From the NCBI RefSeq assembly GCF_026262505.1, contig NC_067204.1:23033300-23097299 (forward strand): a stretch of DNA of 64,000 bases. The letters are read 5' to 3'. This DNA comes from Trichomonas vaginalis G3. Its lineage: Eukaryota; Parabasalia; Trichomonadida; Trichomonadidae. Below are positions 33,073-42,646 of the stretch, in pieces. Each line of letters begins with the position of its first letter. Position 1 is the first letter of the stretch. Below the pieces are notes generated by a model, which searched no databases, was not told the origin of the DNA, and saw nothing but the letters and a program-made list of their open reading frames with translations. The position numbers were made by a program, and so were the translations under genes.

Positions 33073-33204
33073 TTACGAGTACATATACTGGACATTTGCA
33101 GGCATTGGTTCATCTTCATATTCTCTGTACCTTTCTGCCACGTCAAATAAATAAATGACACAATGGAAAAAACCTAAAACAAGTAGTCCTATTTCAAACC
33201 ACAT
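33073..33204 (-). CDS. Small single-span membrane protein of Maverick
   Basis: A 43-residue protein with one hydrophobic helix at residues 3-20 (FEIGLLVLGFFHCVIYLF) and a charged tail (DVAERYREYEDEPMP). The ATG at 33,204 lies inside the last codons of the methyltransferase gene, giving a 16-nt overlap. The size, the clean helix and the compact spacing support it as a gene. Confidence 0.5.
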   Translation of the reverse strand: MWFEIGLLVLGFFHCVIYLFDVAERYREYEDEPMPANVQYMYS

Positions 33205-34007
33205 TTACTTACTAGTAAAATTTCTTTGTTATGACACTTTCTCCGGTTTATAGGACCTCTCTCATATTCTATCTTGTCATATCTAAACTCATAGTCATGT
33301 ATGTCCTCTAACCATCTCATAACGGTTTCCAAACCACTTTTATCGGATGTAAAGTAAAAGCATGGACAGTTATGTAAAACGTCTAAAGTTTCTAAAGAGT
33401 CTCTCAAAGTCCAGTCTACTTGGTATTGAAAATCCCATGTGTTATAGAACGGCGGGTCCACTATAAAGAAAACATTTTCCTTGTCTTTATATTTTTCATA
33501 CAACTCTGTCCAATAACATCTCACAAACTCTATACCCTCAATATATTTTTCTATGTCCTCTTTGAAAACATTTGTATAGTTAAGATATAAAACATTTGAC
33601 ATAAGTGTTTCAATGTCATGAACTCTTATAGAACCACTATATAATAGTCTAGCAGATATACTATCCCAGTCTATATATTCTGCTTTTTTCAAAACCTCTC
33701 TCACAATATTTTTCTTATCTAATGGTATACGTTCCATCTTGCCTATAGGTATCTTTTCTTTTAACTCTTTCAATATTTTGTTAGTGTCTGGTATATGTTT
33801 GAGACGGTTCATATAGTTGTCGAAGTCATTGCATATAATCTTTGAGTCTGGGAATATTGTATGGCACAAATGGGATATATAGAAACTTCCACCGAACAAA
33901 TCTACAAATGTTAGACCATTCGGTAGTTTCTTAAGTTCTCTCAATAGAATATCTTTACATCTACTCTTATTTCCAAAGAAGGGTAACGGTGGTTTTGTAA
34001 AATTCAT
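33189..34007 (-). CDS. D12-class adenine-N6 DNA methyltransferase carried by Maverick
   Basis: This is a 272-residue, fully open protein. The order of motifs is that of Dam/DpnM-type enzymes: PFFGNK (9-14) and FVDLFGGS (34-41, the AdoMet-binding loop), CNDFD near 59-63, and the catalytic DPPF at 184-187 followed by YNTWDF. Such enzymes transfer a methyl group from AdoMet to N6 of adenine in short DNA sites. The gene is the outermost in the element, starting 182 bp inside the right terminal repeat on the minus strand. Its nearest functional analogues are bacterial or phage Dam proteins. Adenine methylation is known in T. vaginalis and Dam-like genes there have been linked to Mavericks. Confidence 0.85.
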   Translation of the reverse strand: MNFTKPPLPFFGNKSRCKDILLRELKKLPNGLTFVDLFGGSFYISHLCHTIFPDSKIICNDFDNYMNRLKHIPDTNKILKELKEKIPIGKMERIPLDKKNIVREVLKKAEYIDWDSISARLLYSGSIRVHDIETLMSNVLYLNYTNVFKEDIEKYIEGIEFVRCYWTELYEKYKDKENVFFIVDPPFYNTWDFQYQVDWTLRDSLETLDVLHNCPCFYFTSDKSGLETVMRWLEDIHDYEFRYDKIEYERGPINRRKCHNKEILLVSKCGLK

Positions 34008-34093
34008 TTATATATAATAATAAAAATGTTTTTTCCTGAAAAGTGACAGAAAAGTGACAAAACATGAAAACATATATAATTTGTGAAAAGCTC

Positions 34094-34244
34094 CTGGAAG
34101 CCCTCCGAATAAAAACTTCATTTATACTAAACATCTTCAGGGCTAGAGGGCACGAAGTGCCTGGAAGCCCTCCGAATAAAAACTTCATTTATACTAAACA
34201 TCTTCAGGGCTAGAGGGCACGAAGTGCCTGGAGGCCCCACTACC
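34094..34244. repeat. 67-bp tandem repeat built on the right terminal repeat
   Basis: The unit starting CTGGAAGCCCTCCGAATAAA begins at 34,094 and again at 34,161 with exact 67-bp spacing. A partial third copy starts at 34,228 and turns into the terminal sequence. The left end of the element has only one copy, so this is a local expansion at one terminus. Confidence 0.85.
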
Positions 34245-34265
34245 TTTTTTTTTTTTTTTTTTTTT
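34189..34265 (-). repeat. Right terminal inverted repeat of element 2
   Basis: This is the reverse complement of the left end. It ends in about 21 T, then the target duplicate AATACA. Confidence 0.9.
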
Positions 34266-34344
34266 AATACACTTATCATATTAGAAAAACTTCTACAAAA
34301 TACTCAAAATAATCATTAATTTGAAATAGATAATAAAAAACATT

Positions 34345-34932
34345 TTATTTCGAAACAAAAACTCCAAAACGGACAAACCAATAAGCATTTTCGTCGGTTT
34401 CAGATCCGTATATTTCATGCTCACCCATGATTTCTGGTATGTACATTCCAGTTGCATTTGCATTTAAGTAATAATTCGTATCTATATGTAAAAGCTTAAC
34501 ATTGTCTCCTACTAAGACATTTTGCTGATTGCATTTCATTTGCCATACGTCTCCGGTGTCGCTTCCATCAAATGCACTGACTTCATAGCCTTTTTCAAGT
34601 TGAGCTGTGATTGCATGAGAATGTAAATATTTGTTTGTAACCGTGTGCCTTAAACGAAGGCGGTCTCCGCATTTAACTATTTCTCCTTGGTGAATCGTTG
34701 AGTTTTGAACGGGTAAAACTGTCCAGTAATTCTCTGCTCTGCCGTATTTAGTTCTGTTAACTCCTCTAACAAGTTGTTGAGTACTTCCGGTTTGATAACT
34801 CACTTCAATTGAAGAAAGCATTAAACCTGTGTTAGCATTTTGTAGTTTTATAATTGAATAGTAAGTGACCGGAACTGGCTCTGTTGGAGCAATCCGTGAT
34901 TGAGAGATTTTCAATAAAGTTGCAACAAACAT
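34345..34932 (-). CDS. SDF2-like MIR-domain protein
   Basis: The 195-residue form is read from the ATG at 34,932 (MFVATLLKISQS). A longer frame starts at 35,040 but its first 36 residues are encoded by a simple repeat (FLYFLY), so the downstream start is more likely. Three MIR beta-trefoil repeats are seen: IIKLQNANTGLMLSS, IVKCGDRLRLRHTVTNKYLHSH (the hallmark KCGxxxRLxH...LHSH of SDF2) and EVSAFDGSDTGDVWQM, then NVKLLHIDTNYYLNA. SDF2 proteins work in the ER with Hsp40/Hsp70 or O-mannosylation. The N-terminus is only a weak signal peptide. It lies 80 bp beyond the Maverick. Confidence 0.8.
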   Translation of the reverse strand: MFVATLLKISQSRIAPTEPVPVTYYSIIKLQNANTGLMLSSIEVSYQTGSTQQLVRGVNRTKYGRAENYWTVLPVQNSTIHQGEIVKCGDRLRLRHTVTNKYLHSHAITAQLEKGYEVSAFDGSDTGDVWQMKCNQQNVLVGDNVKLLHIDTNYYLNANATGMYIPEIMGEHEIYGSETDENAYWFVRFGVFVSK

Positions 34933-34960
34933 TTTTTTTAGTAATAAAATGTACACAACC

Positions 34961-35016
34961 AAATATAAAAAATATAAGAAATATAAAAAATATAAGAAAT
35001 ATAAAAAATATAAGAA
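34961..35016. repeat. 18-bp minisatellite upstream of the SDF2 gene
   Basis: About three units of AAATATAAAAAATATAAG in tandem, just upstream of the proposed start at 34,932. Confidence 0.8.
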
Positions 35017-35088
35017 AGCAAACAAAACTTCATTATTCATCTCAGAGTCATTTCAAAGTTGCGCTATGTGAAATTAGAAATTCGACAG

Positions 35089-36662
35089 TTACTGTGCTAT
35101 TTTTTCTGCTGCAAAATTTAGAGCAGTTTCTCCATGATTATCTTTTTCATTGATATTTGCACCATGTGAAAGAAGAACTTCGGCCATTTCTTTACTATTT
35201 TTATCTACTGCATCATGAATAGGGGTTCTCCCAAAATAATCTTTTTGATTGATATATGCACCATGTGAAATAAGAAGTTCGGCAATTTCTTTTCGATTAT
35301 AAATTGCTGCATAATGAAGAGGAGATTTACCCATATTATTTTTATCATTGATATTTGCAAAATGTGAAATTAGAACATCAACTATTTCTTTATTGTTTCT
35401 AACTATTGCAATATGAAGAGCAGACTCTCCGTAATAATTTTTTTCAGAAATATATGCACCATATGAAATAAGAACTTTGGCTATTTCTTTACTATTTTTA
35501 TATGCTGTATAATGAAGAGCGGTGTCTTGATTATTATCTTTTTCATCAACATTTGCACCATGCGAAAGAAGAAGTTCAAGAGTTTCTTTACTATTATTTT
35601 CTACTGCTCTATGAACAGCAGTTCTTCCACATGTATCTTTTTCATTGATATTTACCCCATGGAAAATAAGATATCCGGCAAATTTTTTGAAATTATTAAT
35701 TGCTGCATAATGAAGAGCAGTTTGTCCGTATTTATTTTTTTTTCATTGATATTTGCACCAAGGGAAAGGAAATATCCACAAAGAGATGAAATATTAAACA
35801 TCGGAGAATAAGCAAAACATTTGTTAAAATTATTAGTTTGATCGAAAAATACTAAAAATGATTCAAGATTTTTATATTCTCCACAATCATTTAAATGGAT
35901 CATAATATTGTACTCATTCATTAAGAATGTAACAAAATCAATGTTGTGTGAAATAATTGCATATTCCATGCAATATTTATTTGGTTTTTGATATTTCAAA
36001 CATTCACTCATGATCTCTTGATTTCTGCCTAAAAATGAAAATTCTAAACATTTTTTAGTTATTTTTGAGTCAAATTTCGTTCTTAAGAACTTGAAACAAT
36101 CAACTGCTCCATGATAACAACATAATTCAAGTAATGAATATTCTTTCTTAGAGTGTGGATATAAATCGCTTTCAAGTTTTTGATCTTTATCAAATCCATC
36201 TCTTTCTGTAAATGAGATGAATGATATGATGTCATTATCCATAATTGCTTCGTAGATTGTATCTTCTTTATGAATATCCAAATATTCTGAGTTAATTTTT
36301 TCGAAATCACCAAACTTGTCTAATTTAATTCCGTATTCTTTATAAAACAGAAAGTTTGAAACAAGTTCAACATTCTTGACATCTTTGACATGATATTCAT
36401 CAGATATGAGTTTGGCAAGATATAAATATGACTTTGTATAGCGATTATTATATGGAATGATATTTAAAACATCTCTGATAATAATTTGGGGATGATGTTT
36501 CTTTGAATCAATCAATTCTGTTTTGATCATTTTGTAAATCTTGTTTAATTCGTCTTCTTTTTTCGTTTTTAGCTGATACAATGCATTGTATGAATCAATA
36601 TAGTATTTATAGATACTTCTCAATTTACAATATTTGCTTGGATGTAAGTCCAGGCCAGACAT
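35089..36662 (-). pseudogene. DUF3447/ankyrin-repeat gene 1, frame-broken
   Basis: The N-terminal ~310 residues start MSGLDLHPSKYCKLRS and carry the alpha-helical DUF3447-type module common to the large trichomonad ankyrin family (LLELCCYHGAVDCFKFLRTK, DFVTFLMNEYNI). From about 35,740 down to 35,089 the sequence encodes some seven 33-residue ankyrin repeats (consensus NGxTALHxAAxxNSKEIAELLISHGANINEKD). The frame changes at a T9 run at 35,735-35,743, where intact repeats have T7. As written, the protein stops shortly after the N-terminal module. Tandem with gene 2. A MITE lies 27 bp upstream of the ATG. Confidence 0.8.
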
Positions 36663-36689
36663 TAGAAAATTTAAAATTAAATTCCTTAA

Positions 36690-36830
36690 GGGTGCCCTAT
36701 AGACGATAGACCACCCTCAGAAAAGCACTTTTAAGGCTATTATATTGAGAACTAGAATCTGGATAATCCATTCATTCGAGTTCTAATAAGGTTAATTTTG
36801 TGATGTTTACATTATCGTTATAGGGCACCC
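36690..36830. mobile_element. 141-bp MITE with TTAA target duplication
   Basis: The left end GGGTGCCCTATA is the exact reverse complement of the right end (TATAGGGCACCC), and both flanks are TTAA (36,686-36,689 and 36,831-36,834). Similarity continues imperfectly inward (GACGATA / ACGATA). TTAA duplications are typical of Kolobok and piggyBac. It lies directly upstream of ankyrin gene 1. Confidence 0.8.
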
Positions 36831-36834
36831 TTAA

Positions 36835-37118
36835 TTTGCCACTCAAATTTTGCGAAGTATTCAAAATAAAAATGAAAAATTTATCGAAAAAGTGCATTAA
36901 AAAAGGTGAATTTTTTCCCCTATTCATTTTAACATCAACTAGTTTATGAAATTTTGATCCTATGTATAGATTTAGTGTGGCCCCTACGCAAATCCAAAGA
37001 ATTATTTGATCCAAATTAATAAAGCAGAATCTATGATGAATTTGAAAGGAATTCGAATGAGTAACTAAAAACAATATATATTCTGTGATGTAATTATTCC
37101 AATTTTTTGATATTTTCT
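36835..37118. other. AT-rich stretch without gene
   Basis: I saw no supported gene or structure here, apart from the 3' side of ankyrin gene 2 beginning at 37,119. Confidence 0.4.
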
Positions 37119-38374
37119 TCAGTTTACAAGTGCGGTTTCTCCATTATTATTTTTTTCATTGATATTTGCACCATGTGAAATAAGAAATTCTGCAGTTTCT
37201 TTACTATTATTAAATGCTGCAATATAAAGTGCTGTTCTTCCTTTTTTATCTTTTTCATTGATAATCGCACCATGTGAAATAAGAAATTCAGCAAGTTCTT
37301 TACTATTATAATATGCTGTTTTATGAAGTGCTGTTTCTCCATTTTTATTTTTTTTTATTGATATTAGCACCATTTGAAATAAGAAATTCTGCAGTTTCTT
37401 TACTATTATAATATGATGCAATATGAAGTGCGGGTTCTCCATCTTTATTTTTTTTTATTGATATACGCATCATGTGAAAGGAAGTATTCCAAAAGGGATG
37501 GAATATTAAAAATCGGTGAATAAACAAAGCATTTGTTAAAATCATTAGTTTGATCGAAATATACTAAAAAGGATTCAAGATTATTGTAAATTCCGCATTT
37601 ATTTAAATCGATCTCTATATTGTATTCATTCACCAAGAATGTAACAAAATCAATGTTGTGTGAAATAATTGCATATTCCATGCAGTCTTTATTTGGTGTT
37701 TGATATTTCAAACATTCACTCATGATCTCCGGATTTCCTCCTAAAAATGAAAATTCTAGACATTTTTTAGTTATTTTTGAGTCAAATTTCGTTCTTAAGA
37801 ACTTGAAACAATCAACTGCTCCGTGGTAACAACATAATTCAAGTAATGTATAATCTTTATAATAAATTGGATATAAATTGCTTTTAAGTTTTTGATCTTT
37901 ATCAAATCCATCTCTTTGGGTGAATGTGATGAATCGCTCTAAGTCATTATACATAATTGCTCTGTAAATTGTATTTTCTGTATGAATATCGAGATTTTTT
38001 GAGTTAATTTTTTCGAAATTGTCTGATTTGCCTAATCTAATTCCATATTCTTTATAAAACAGAATATTTGAAATATCCATGAGATCGTTGACTTCTTCCA
38101 CATGATATTCATCATATATGAGTTTGGCAAGAAATAAATATGACTTTGCATAGCGATTGTTGTACGGAATGATATTTAAAATATTGTTCATAATTATTTG
38201 AGGTGGATATTTCTTTGAATCAATCAATTCTGTTTTGATCATTTTGTAAATCTTGTTTAATTCGTCTTCTTTTTCCGTTTTTAGCTGATACAATGCATTG
38301 TATGAATCAATATAGTATCCGTAGATACTTCTCAATTCACAATATTTGCTTGGATTAACGTCTTTGTCGGACAT
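37119..38374 (-). pseudogene. DUF3447/ankyrin-repeat gene 2, frame-broken
   Basis: It starts MSDKDVNPSKYCELRSIYGY; the N-terminal module is about 75-80% similar to gene 1 by eye. It is followed by four or five ankyrin repeats. The frame changes twice, at T9 runs at 37,348-37,356 and 37,448-37,456, each replacing the T7C of intact repeats in the codons for I-N-E-K-N. As written the protein is 309 residues. A recent tandem duplicate of gene 1. Ankyrin repeats mediate protein binding; function of this family is unknown. Confidence 0.8.
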
Positions 38375-39314
38375 TAATAATTTTTTAAAAAGAGATATTT
38401 GTATTTTACCATATAAAATACCATTTAAATTTATTGTAAGAAAAAAATACTATGTTATATATGTGGAAAACAATGACCATAAAGATTTCGGATATAAAAT
38501 ATGAATTTAGATTAAGTCCATGGATATGAAATGATGCTGTAACAATGGAAAAGCAGATGACAATAGAATTTTCATCATGATACTTGATTTATTCAAGATT
38601 TATTTGCCAATAATTGTAAATCAATTGATTCTTGCAATATAGATAAAGGGATATATTTTGTTAATAAAACTATTTCGTTCAATCCCTTTTTTCAGCCAAA
38701 GAACATGGCATATCAGGTTTCTCATTGTCCGAAAGAGTTAAAGATAGTTTTATGATATACTGTGTGAAGATGTAAACCTACGGCGATTCTTTAGTCCGCA
38801 AAATCAAAATTGTTAAAATATAATTTCTAACCTCAGATTGCTACGCTTACCCTTGGGCAAGCATGCCATCTTCTGTAAAATAAGCATGTGCTGATTATAG
38901 GAAAAGTGTTTATTCAAATAAATTTGAGTGGGATTATTTAATATTTGAAGCAATAAAGCTTGAAAACTCGGTCTAGCGTTATATTTAAACAGAAAAGGCA
39001 GAATATTCCTTAGAATTTAATTTTGCCTCATAATTGAATAAGAGATTTCCGAAGAAGTTTATTTATTATCAAGTATTCAGTTCTTATAAGCTTTGGTCTT
39101 TGATTTCAGCTCCTAAGTGTTCATGAACATTTGAAATAAAAGAAAAAGATATCCCAACAAAAAACTAGTATTCAGCATAGCAAAATATCACACCAGAAGG
39201 AAAAATTTAAAGACAAATGAGGTTCATACTTGCTGAGTTTAGAAATGCAGCAAATCATATCGAAATCCGACAGCTATTAAATTCTGGTTACTTCTTACAA
39301 AAAGTGACAACAAC
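38375..39314. other. Gene-free stretch
   Basis: AT-rich, no supported ORF or repeat. It would hold the promoters of ankyrin gene 2 (minus) and the Rab gene (plus). Confidence 0.5.
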
Positions 39315-39896
39315 ATGAATGTTTCTCCATCGAAACCAGAGTTCAAAATCGTTTTTGTTGGAGACTCATCAGTCGGGAAAACAAGTATTATTGTAAGATA
39401 TTCCAATAATTTATTTTCTTCGGATAATCAACCTACAATTGGTGCTGCTTTCGTTTCAAAAGAGGTTACATCCCCATATGGACAGGCCATTCTTCATATT
39501 TGGGATACAGCTGGTCAGGAGAGATATAGAAGCTTAGTTCCAATGTATTCCAGGGGTTCATCAATCGCAATTATCGTTTTCGATACATCCGATGAAGACG
39601 GATTTACATCAGTGGAAGACTGGATAGCAAAAGTCAAGGAAGATGTTACACCAGAATGTAAAATTATAGTTGTCGGAAATAAGTTAGATCTCGAGCCAAG
39701 ATTTAATAGAGAATACGTCGATGATTGGTCAAAGAAAAACGATATTCCTGTAGTTTACGCTTCGGCCAAATCAGGTCAAGGCATTGATTTGATCTTTCAG
39801 ACTGTTGTTTCGGCTCTACCACAGGCTAAATTTGTTCTTAGCGGTCAAGATGTGGATATTGAAAACAATAAAAAAGAAAAGAAATCATGTTGCTAA
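39315..39896 (+). CDS. Rab5-like small GTPase
   Basis: This 193-residue protein has all Ras-superfamily boxes: GDSSVGKTS (P-loop, ~16-24), PTIGAAF (switch I, the Rab5/22 form), WDTAGQERYRSL (switch II, ~63-74), GNKLD and SAK. It ends KKSCC, a prenylation signal for geranylgeranyl groups. Rab5 proteins control early endosome fusion. It has the full family length and starts at the first ATG. The 3' UTR is AT-rich. Trichomonads have a very large Rab family, so the exact paralogue cannot be named. Confidence 0.92.
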   Translation: MNVSPSKPEFKIVFVGDSSVGKTSIIVRYSNNLFSSDNQPTIGAAFVSKEVTSPYGQAILHIWDTAGQERYRSLVPMYSRGSSIAIIVFDTSDEDGFTSVEDWIAKVKEDVTPECKIIVVGNKLDLEPRFNREYVDDWSKKNDIPVVYASAKSGQGIDLIFQTVVSALPQAKFVLSGQDVDIENNKKEKKSCC

Positions 39897-40326
39897 GATA
39901 AGAAGAATTCAGTTCGTAAGAATTTATCAAAAATCTTAAAATGTCATGTGATTATATAGTTCTATAAATTTTAATATTTAAAAATTCTATTTTTCCTTTC
40001 AGAATATTGTAATATAATTGATAACATCGATAACTCTGCTGACAGTATTGTCATGATGATGTAATACATAGCAAAAGCTTGTATCTGCTGAGTTATTGAT
40101 ATTCATTGAGAAAATTTAAATTGCAAACATTTATGAATCAGAATGGGAAATTAAGCTTGATTTAGATCAAACTTGTATAAAATAAATTGTATATGAGTAA
40201 ATCAGCATTTAGTTGCATAGATTAAGTAAAAAAAATGTAATTTTTTGTAATAGAGAATAGTTTAACATGATTTTATGGTAAAGTAAGATAGATATAAAAC
40301 AAAGATGAATGAAGAATGATTTGAAA
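39897..40326. other. Gene-free stretch
   Basis: An AT-rich spacer between the convergent Rab and 120-residue genes; nothing recognised. Confidence 0.5.
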
Positions 40327-40689
40327 TTAAACTGCCGTAATTTTTTCTTCGATAATTGAAGATACTTTATCAAGATTGTTTAAGTAGTTGTTGTATTCGA
40401 TTCTGTATAACTTTAATAGTTCATTTCTTGTTAATCCTGCCAATGAATCCATATCATCTGAATATTCGTTTATTTCTTCTTCCTCTTCTTCACCTTCTAG
40501 CATTGCTGAGATTGAGTTTTCAGATAATCTCTCAATAACAGGTAATGGAATAGGATCCATTACACTCGTTTTTTCGAATGGTTTAGGTTTGAGTGATTTC
40601 TTTGTAGTTGTTTTCCTTTTTGGAGCATTTTGTGGCGGCGGGCGAGTTACATTTGATTTTGTTGAGAGAGAAAAGCGTACAGGGCGCAT
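40327..40689 (-). CDS. Small protein with acidic and basic blocks, unknown
   Basis: This is a 120-residue protein. The first half is basic and Pro-rich (PPPQNAPKRKTTTKKSLKPK), then comes an acidic run (EGEEEEEEINEYSDD), then a C-terminal helix (LTRNELLKLYRIEYNNYLNNL). The layout suggests a nuclear or cytoskeletal scaffold rather than an enzyme. I do not recognise a family. Codon use fits neighbouring host genes. Confidence 0.55.
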   Translation of the reverse strand: MRPVRFSLSTKSNVTRPPPQNAPKRKTTTKKSLKPKPFEKTSVMDPIPLPVIERLSENSISAMLEGEEEEEEINEYSDDMDSLAGLTRNELLKLYRIEYNNYLNNLDKVSSIIEEKITAV

Positions 40690-41314
40690 AAAATAAAATA
40701 TAAAACCGTTTTATCAATTCATTTCTCTGAAATCTTCAACATTTTGGATAAATTTAATGAAAATAAATGTATGTATATACTGTATAGGATATAGAAATGG
40801 AAACAAAAATAGCACAACTACCCAATTTTTCAACAAAAAAACTCTAAATTAGTTGAATCTCATTCAATAATATAAGCTTTGATGGATGGAAATTCAATCA
40901 TAGAATCAATTTGGGAAAAACTCGTTATTCATTGTTCAAATTGAAATTCTATATAAATATACACTGAATTATACTAATTTTAGTCAGTCACTGCAGCATA
41001 TTATTGGTTCTTGATGATTTTTCAGCTGATTCAATAAGAAAACAGAATCAATTTGAGTATTTCTTCATATCAGCATTGATATGAATGTCATATATTGGAT
41101 TCATGAAGTAACATAAGAAGTACAGTTTTATTGAGATAGAAAAAACAATACTAAAGTCGTGATTTTTGAAAAAATTAGGGAAAAGATCTTGAAAAGCTAT
41201 CTGGATGTGAGTAAATTAATTTTTATTAACTGAATTAATCGAAAAGATAATCGAATATTGGTAAAACCAAACTTATTTTATTATATTTTATACTTTCTTC
41301 ATTGGTCACAATTC
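40690..41314. other. Gene-free stretch
   Basis: AT-rich, no supported gene; it separates the 3' end of guanine deaminase from the 5' end of the small protein gene. Confidence 0.5.
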
Positions 41315-42646
41315 TTACTTGGCTGTACTCTTGACAAGGTTGCCGCGGACATAAACACGGATAATGTTTCTGTCATCAGCGCGCTGAACGAACTTATCAA
41401 GAAGATCTGTTGTCTTCTCCTTTGTGAAGCAATCGCAAAGGCCTGTATTCATGTCAGCGACAATAGCATCGAATTCCTTTCCGACCTTGAAGTTTCCGAC
41501 CTTATCACCGATAGAAAGTGCGTTTGCACCACCTTCTGTAGCGAGATAGAAAACGTCTGCTGTTTCGAGTAGCTTGTATTCCTGGCCGTCTTTGCGGTGC
41601 TGGAAGAGGTTTGCGCGTGAGCAGATAAGAGCGTTCTGCATAGCATGGATCATTGATGGGGATGGGCCACCAGCGACATCTGTACCAAGGCCGACCTTGA
41701 CGCCAGCATCAAGAAGGCGACGAACATCGCAGATGCCGGAGTAAAGCATGAAATTGGAAGATGGGCAATGGGCAATAGCACCACCTGTCTTGGCAAGAAG
41801 CTTAAGCTCCTCGTCTGTAAGGTGAACACCGTGAGCAAGAATTGTATGCTGGTTGAGAAGTCCGAATTCTTCGTAGACGGATGTGTAGTTAGGGCACTCT
41901 GGATGTAATTCCTTAACCCAAGCGATTTCACCGAGGTTCTCGGAAACATGGGATTGGATCAAGCAATGTGGATGCTTCTCAATGATCTCATGAAGTCCTT
42001 TCATAAGGGCTGGTGTGCATGTTGGAACGAAGCGTGGTGTAACAATTGGCTGAACAATGCTCTCTGGGTCCTTGAAAGAGTCAACGAACTCCTTGGCCTT
42101 TGAAATAGCATCTTCTGTTGTTTCGATGTAGAAATCTGGTGAATTGCGATCCATCGAAACCTTTCCGATGAAGGCACGCTGTCCGCGCTTTTTGCATTCC
42201 TCAGCAAGGAAGTGAGAAGCTGGGGTATGAATAGTTGCGAAATAGCAAGCTGTTGTTGTTCCGCTAGAAAGAGTGCGATCAACGACAGCCTTGTAGATTC
42301 TCTTAGCATAATCTACCTCTTTGAACTTGGATTCAGCTGGGAATGTGTATGTATTTAACCACTCAAGAAGTGGAAGGTCAAATCCGCATCCTGCGAAGAC
42401 ATACTGTGGAGCATGAATGTGGCAATCAATAAGGCCTGGCATGATAAGCTTGTTCTCTCCAAATTCTTGGATTTCGCCTTCGAAAGCTGGTTTATCCTTT
42501 CCGATATATTCGATCTTGCCATCTTTTACATGCATGTATGTGTTTTCGAGGATTTCGAGCTTGCCATCAACAGTGTGAACGAATGTTCCGTGGAAGAGTT
42601 GACTCATAATGTTCCTATATCGTCCTAAAGTTCTCAAAATATTCAT
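41315..42646 (-). CDS. Guanine deaminase
   Basis: This 443-residue amidohydrolase converts guanine to xanthine and ammonia in purine salvage. Seen in order: PGLIDCHIHAPQY (HxH zinc ligands, the guanine-deaminase signature, about 70-82), FDLPLLEWLNTYTFPAE, SHVSEN (His), LAHGVHL (His), and GTDVAGGPS (Asp ligand). The length is typical of the family. A second ATG at 42,608 (MSQLFHGTF) fits the usual N-terminus better than the first. Its coding sequence is clearly richer in GC than the neighbours, as in highly expressed or laterally acquired genes. Trichomonads depend on purine salvage. Confidence 0.93.
   Translation of the reverse strand: MNILRTLGRYRNIMSQLFHGTFVHTVDGKLEILENTYMHVKDGKIEYIGKDKPAFEGEIQEFGENKLIMPGLIDCHIHAPQYVFAGCGFDLPLLEWLNTYTFPAESKFKEVDYAKRIYKAVVDRTLSSGTTTACYFATIHTPASHFLAEECKKRGQRAFIGKVSMDRNSPDFYIETTEDAISKAKEFVDSFKDPESIVQPIVTPRFVPTCTPALMKGLHEIIEKHPHCLIQSHVSENLGEIAWVKELHPECPNYTSVYEEFGLLNQHTILAHGVHLTDEELKLLAKTGGAIAHCPSSNFMLYSGICDVRRLLDAGVKVGLGTDVAGGPSPSMIHAMQNALICSRANLFQHRKDGQEYKLLETADVFYLATEGGANALSIGDKVGNFKVGKEFDAIVADMNTGLCDCFTKEKTTDLLDKFVQRADDRNIIRVYVRGNLVKSTAK

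Larger units (their letters stand above)
10895..34265. mobile_element. Maverick/Polinton element 2, full length but decayed
   Basis: Inverted ends of about 76 bp start with an A-run/T-run of ~20, then GGTAGTGGGGCCTCCAGGCA and the hairpin GGCACTTCGTGCC. They are flanked by the direct repeat AATACA (10,889-10,894 and 34,266-34,271). A 6-bp duplication is the Maverick norm. At 23.4 kb the element is somewhat long for the family. Its interior carries recognisable parts of nearly the whole gene set. It is broken, with at least a few dozen breaks, most of them between 13.4 and 31.5 kb. The intact ends argue for moderate rather than great age. Confidence 0.9.

Noticed and set aside
34345-35040. Long N-terminus (FLYFLY repeat) for the SDF2-like protein
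   Set aside because: These codons are a direct read of the 18-bp AT minisatellite; the ATG at 34,932 gives a normal family length.
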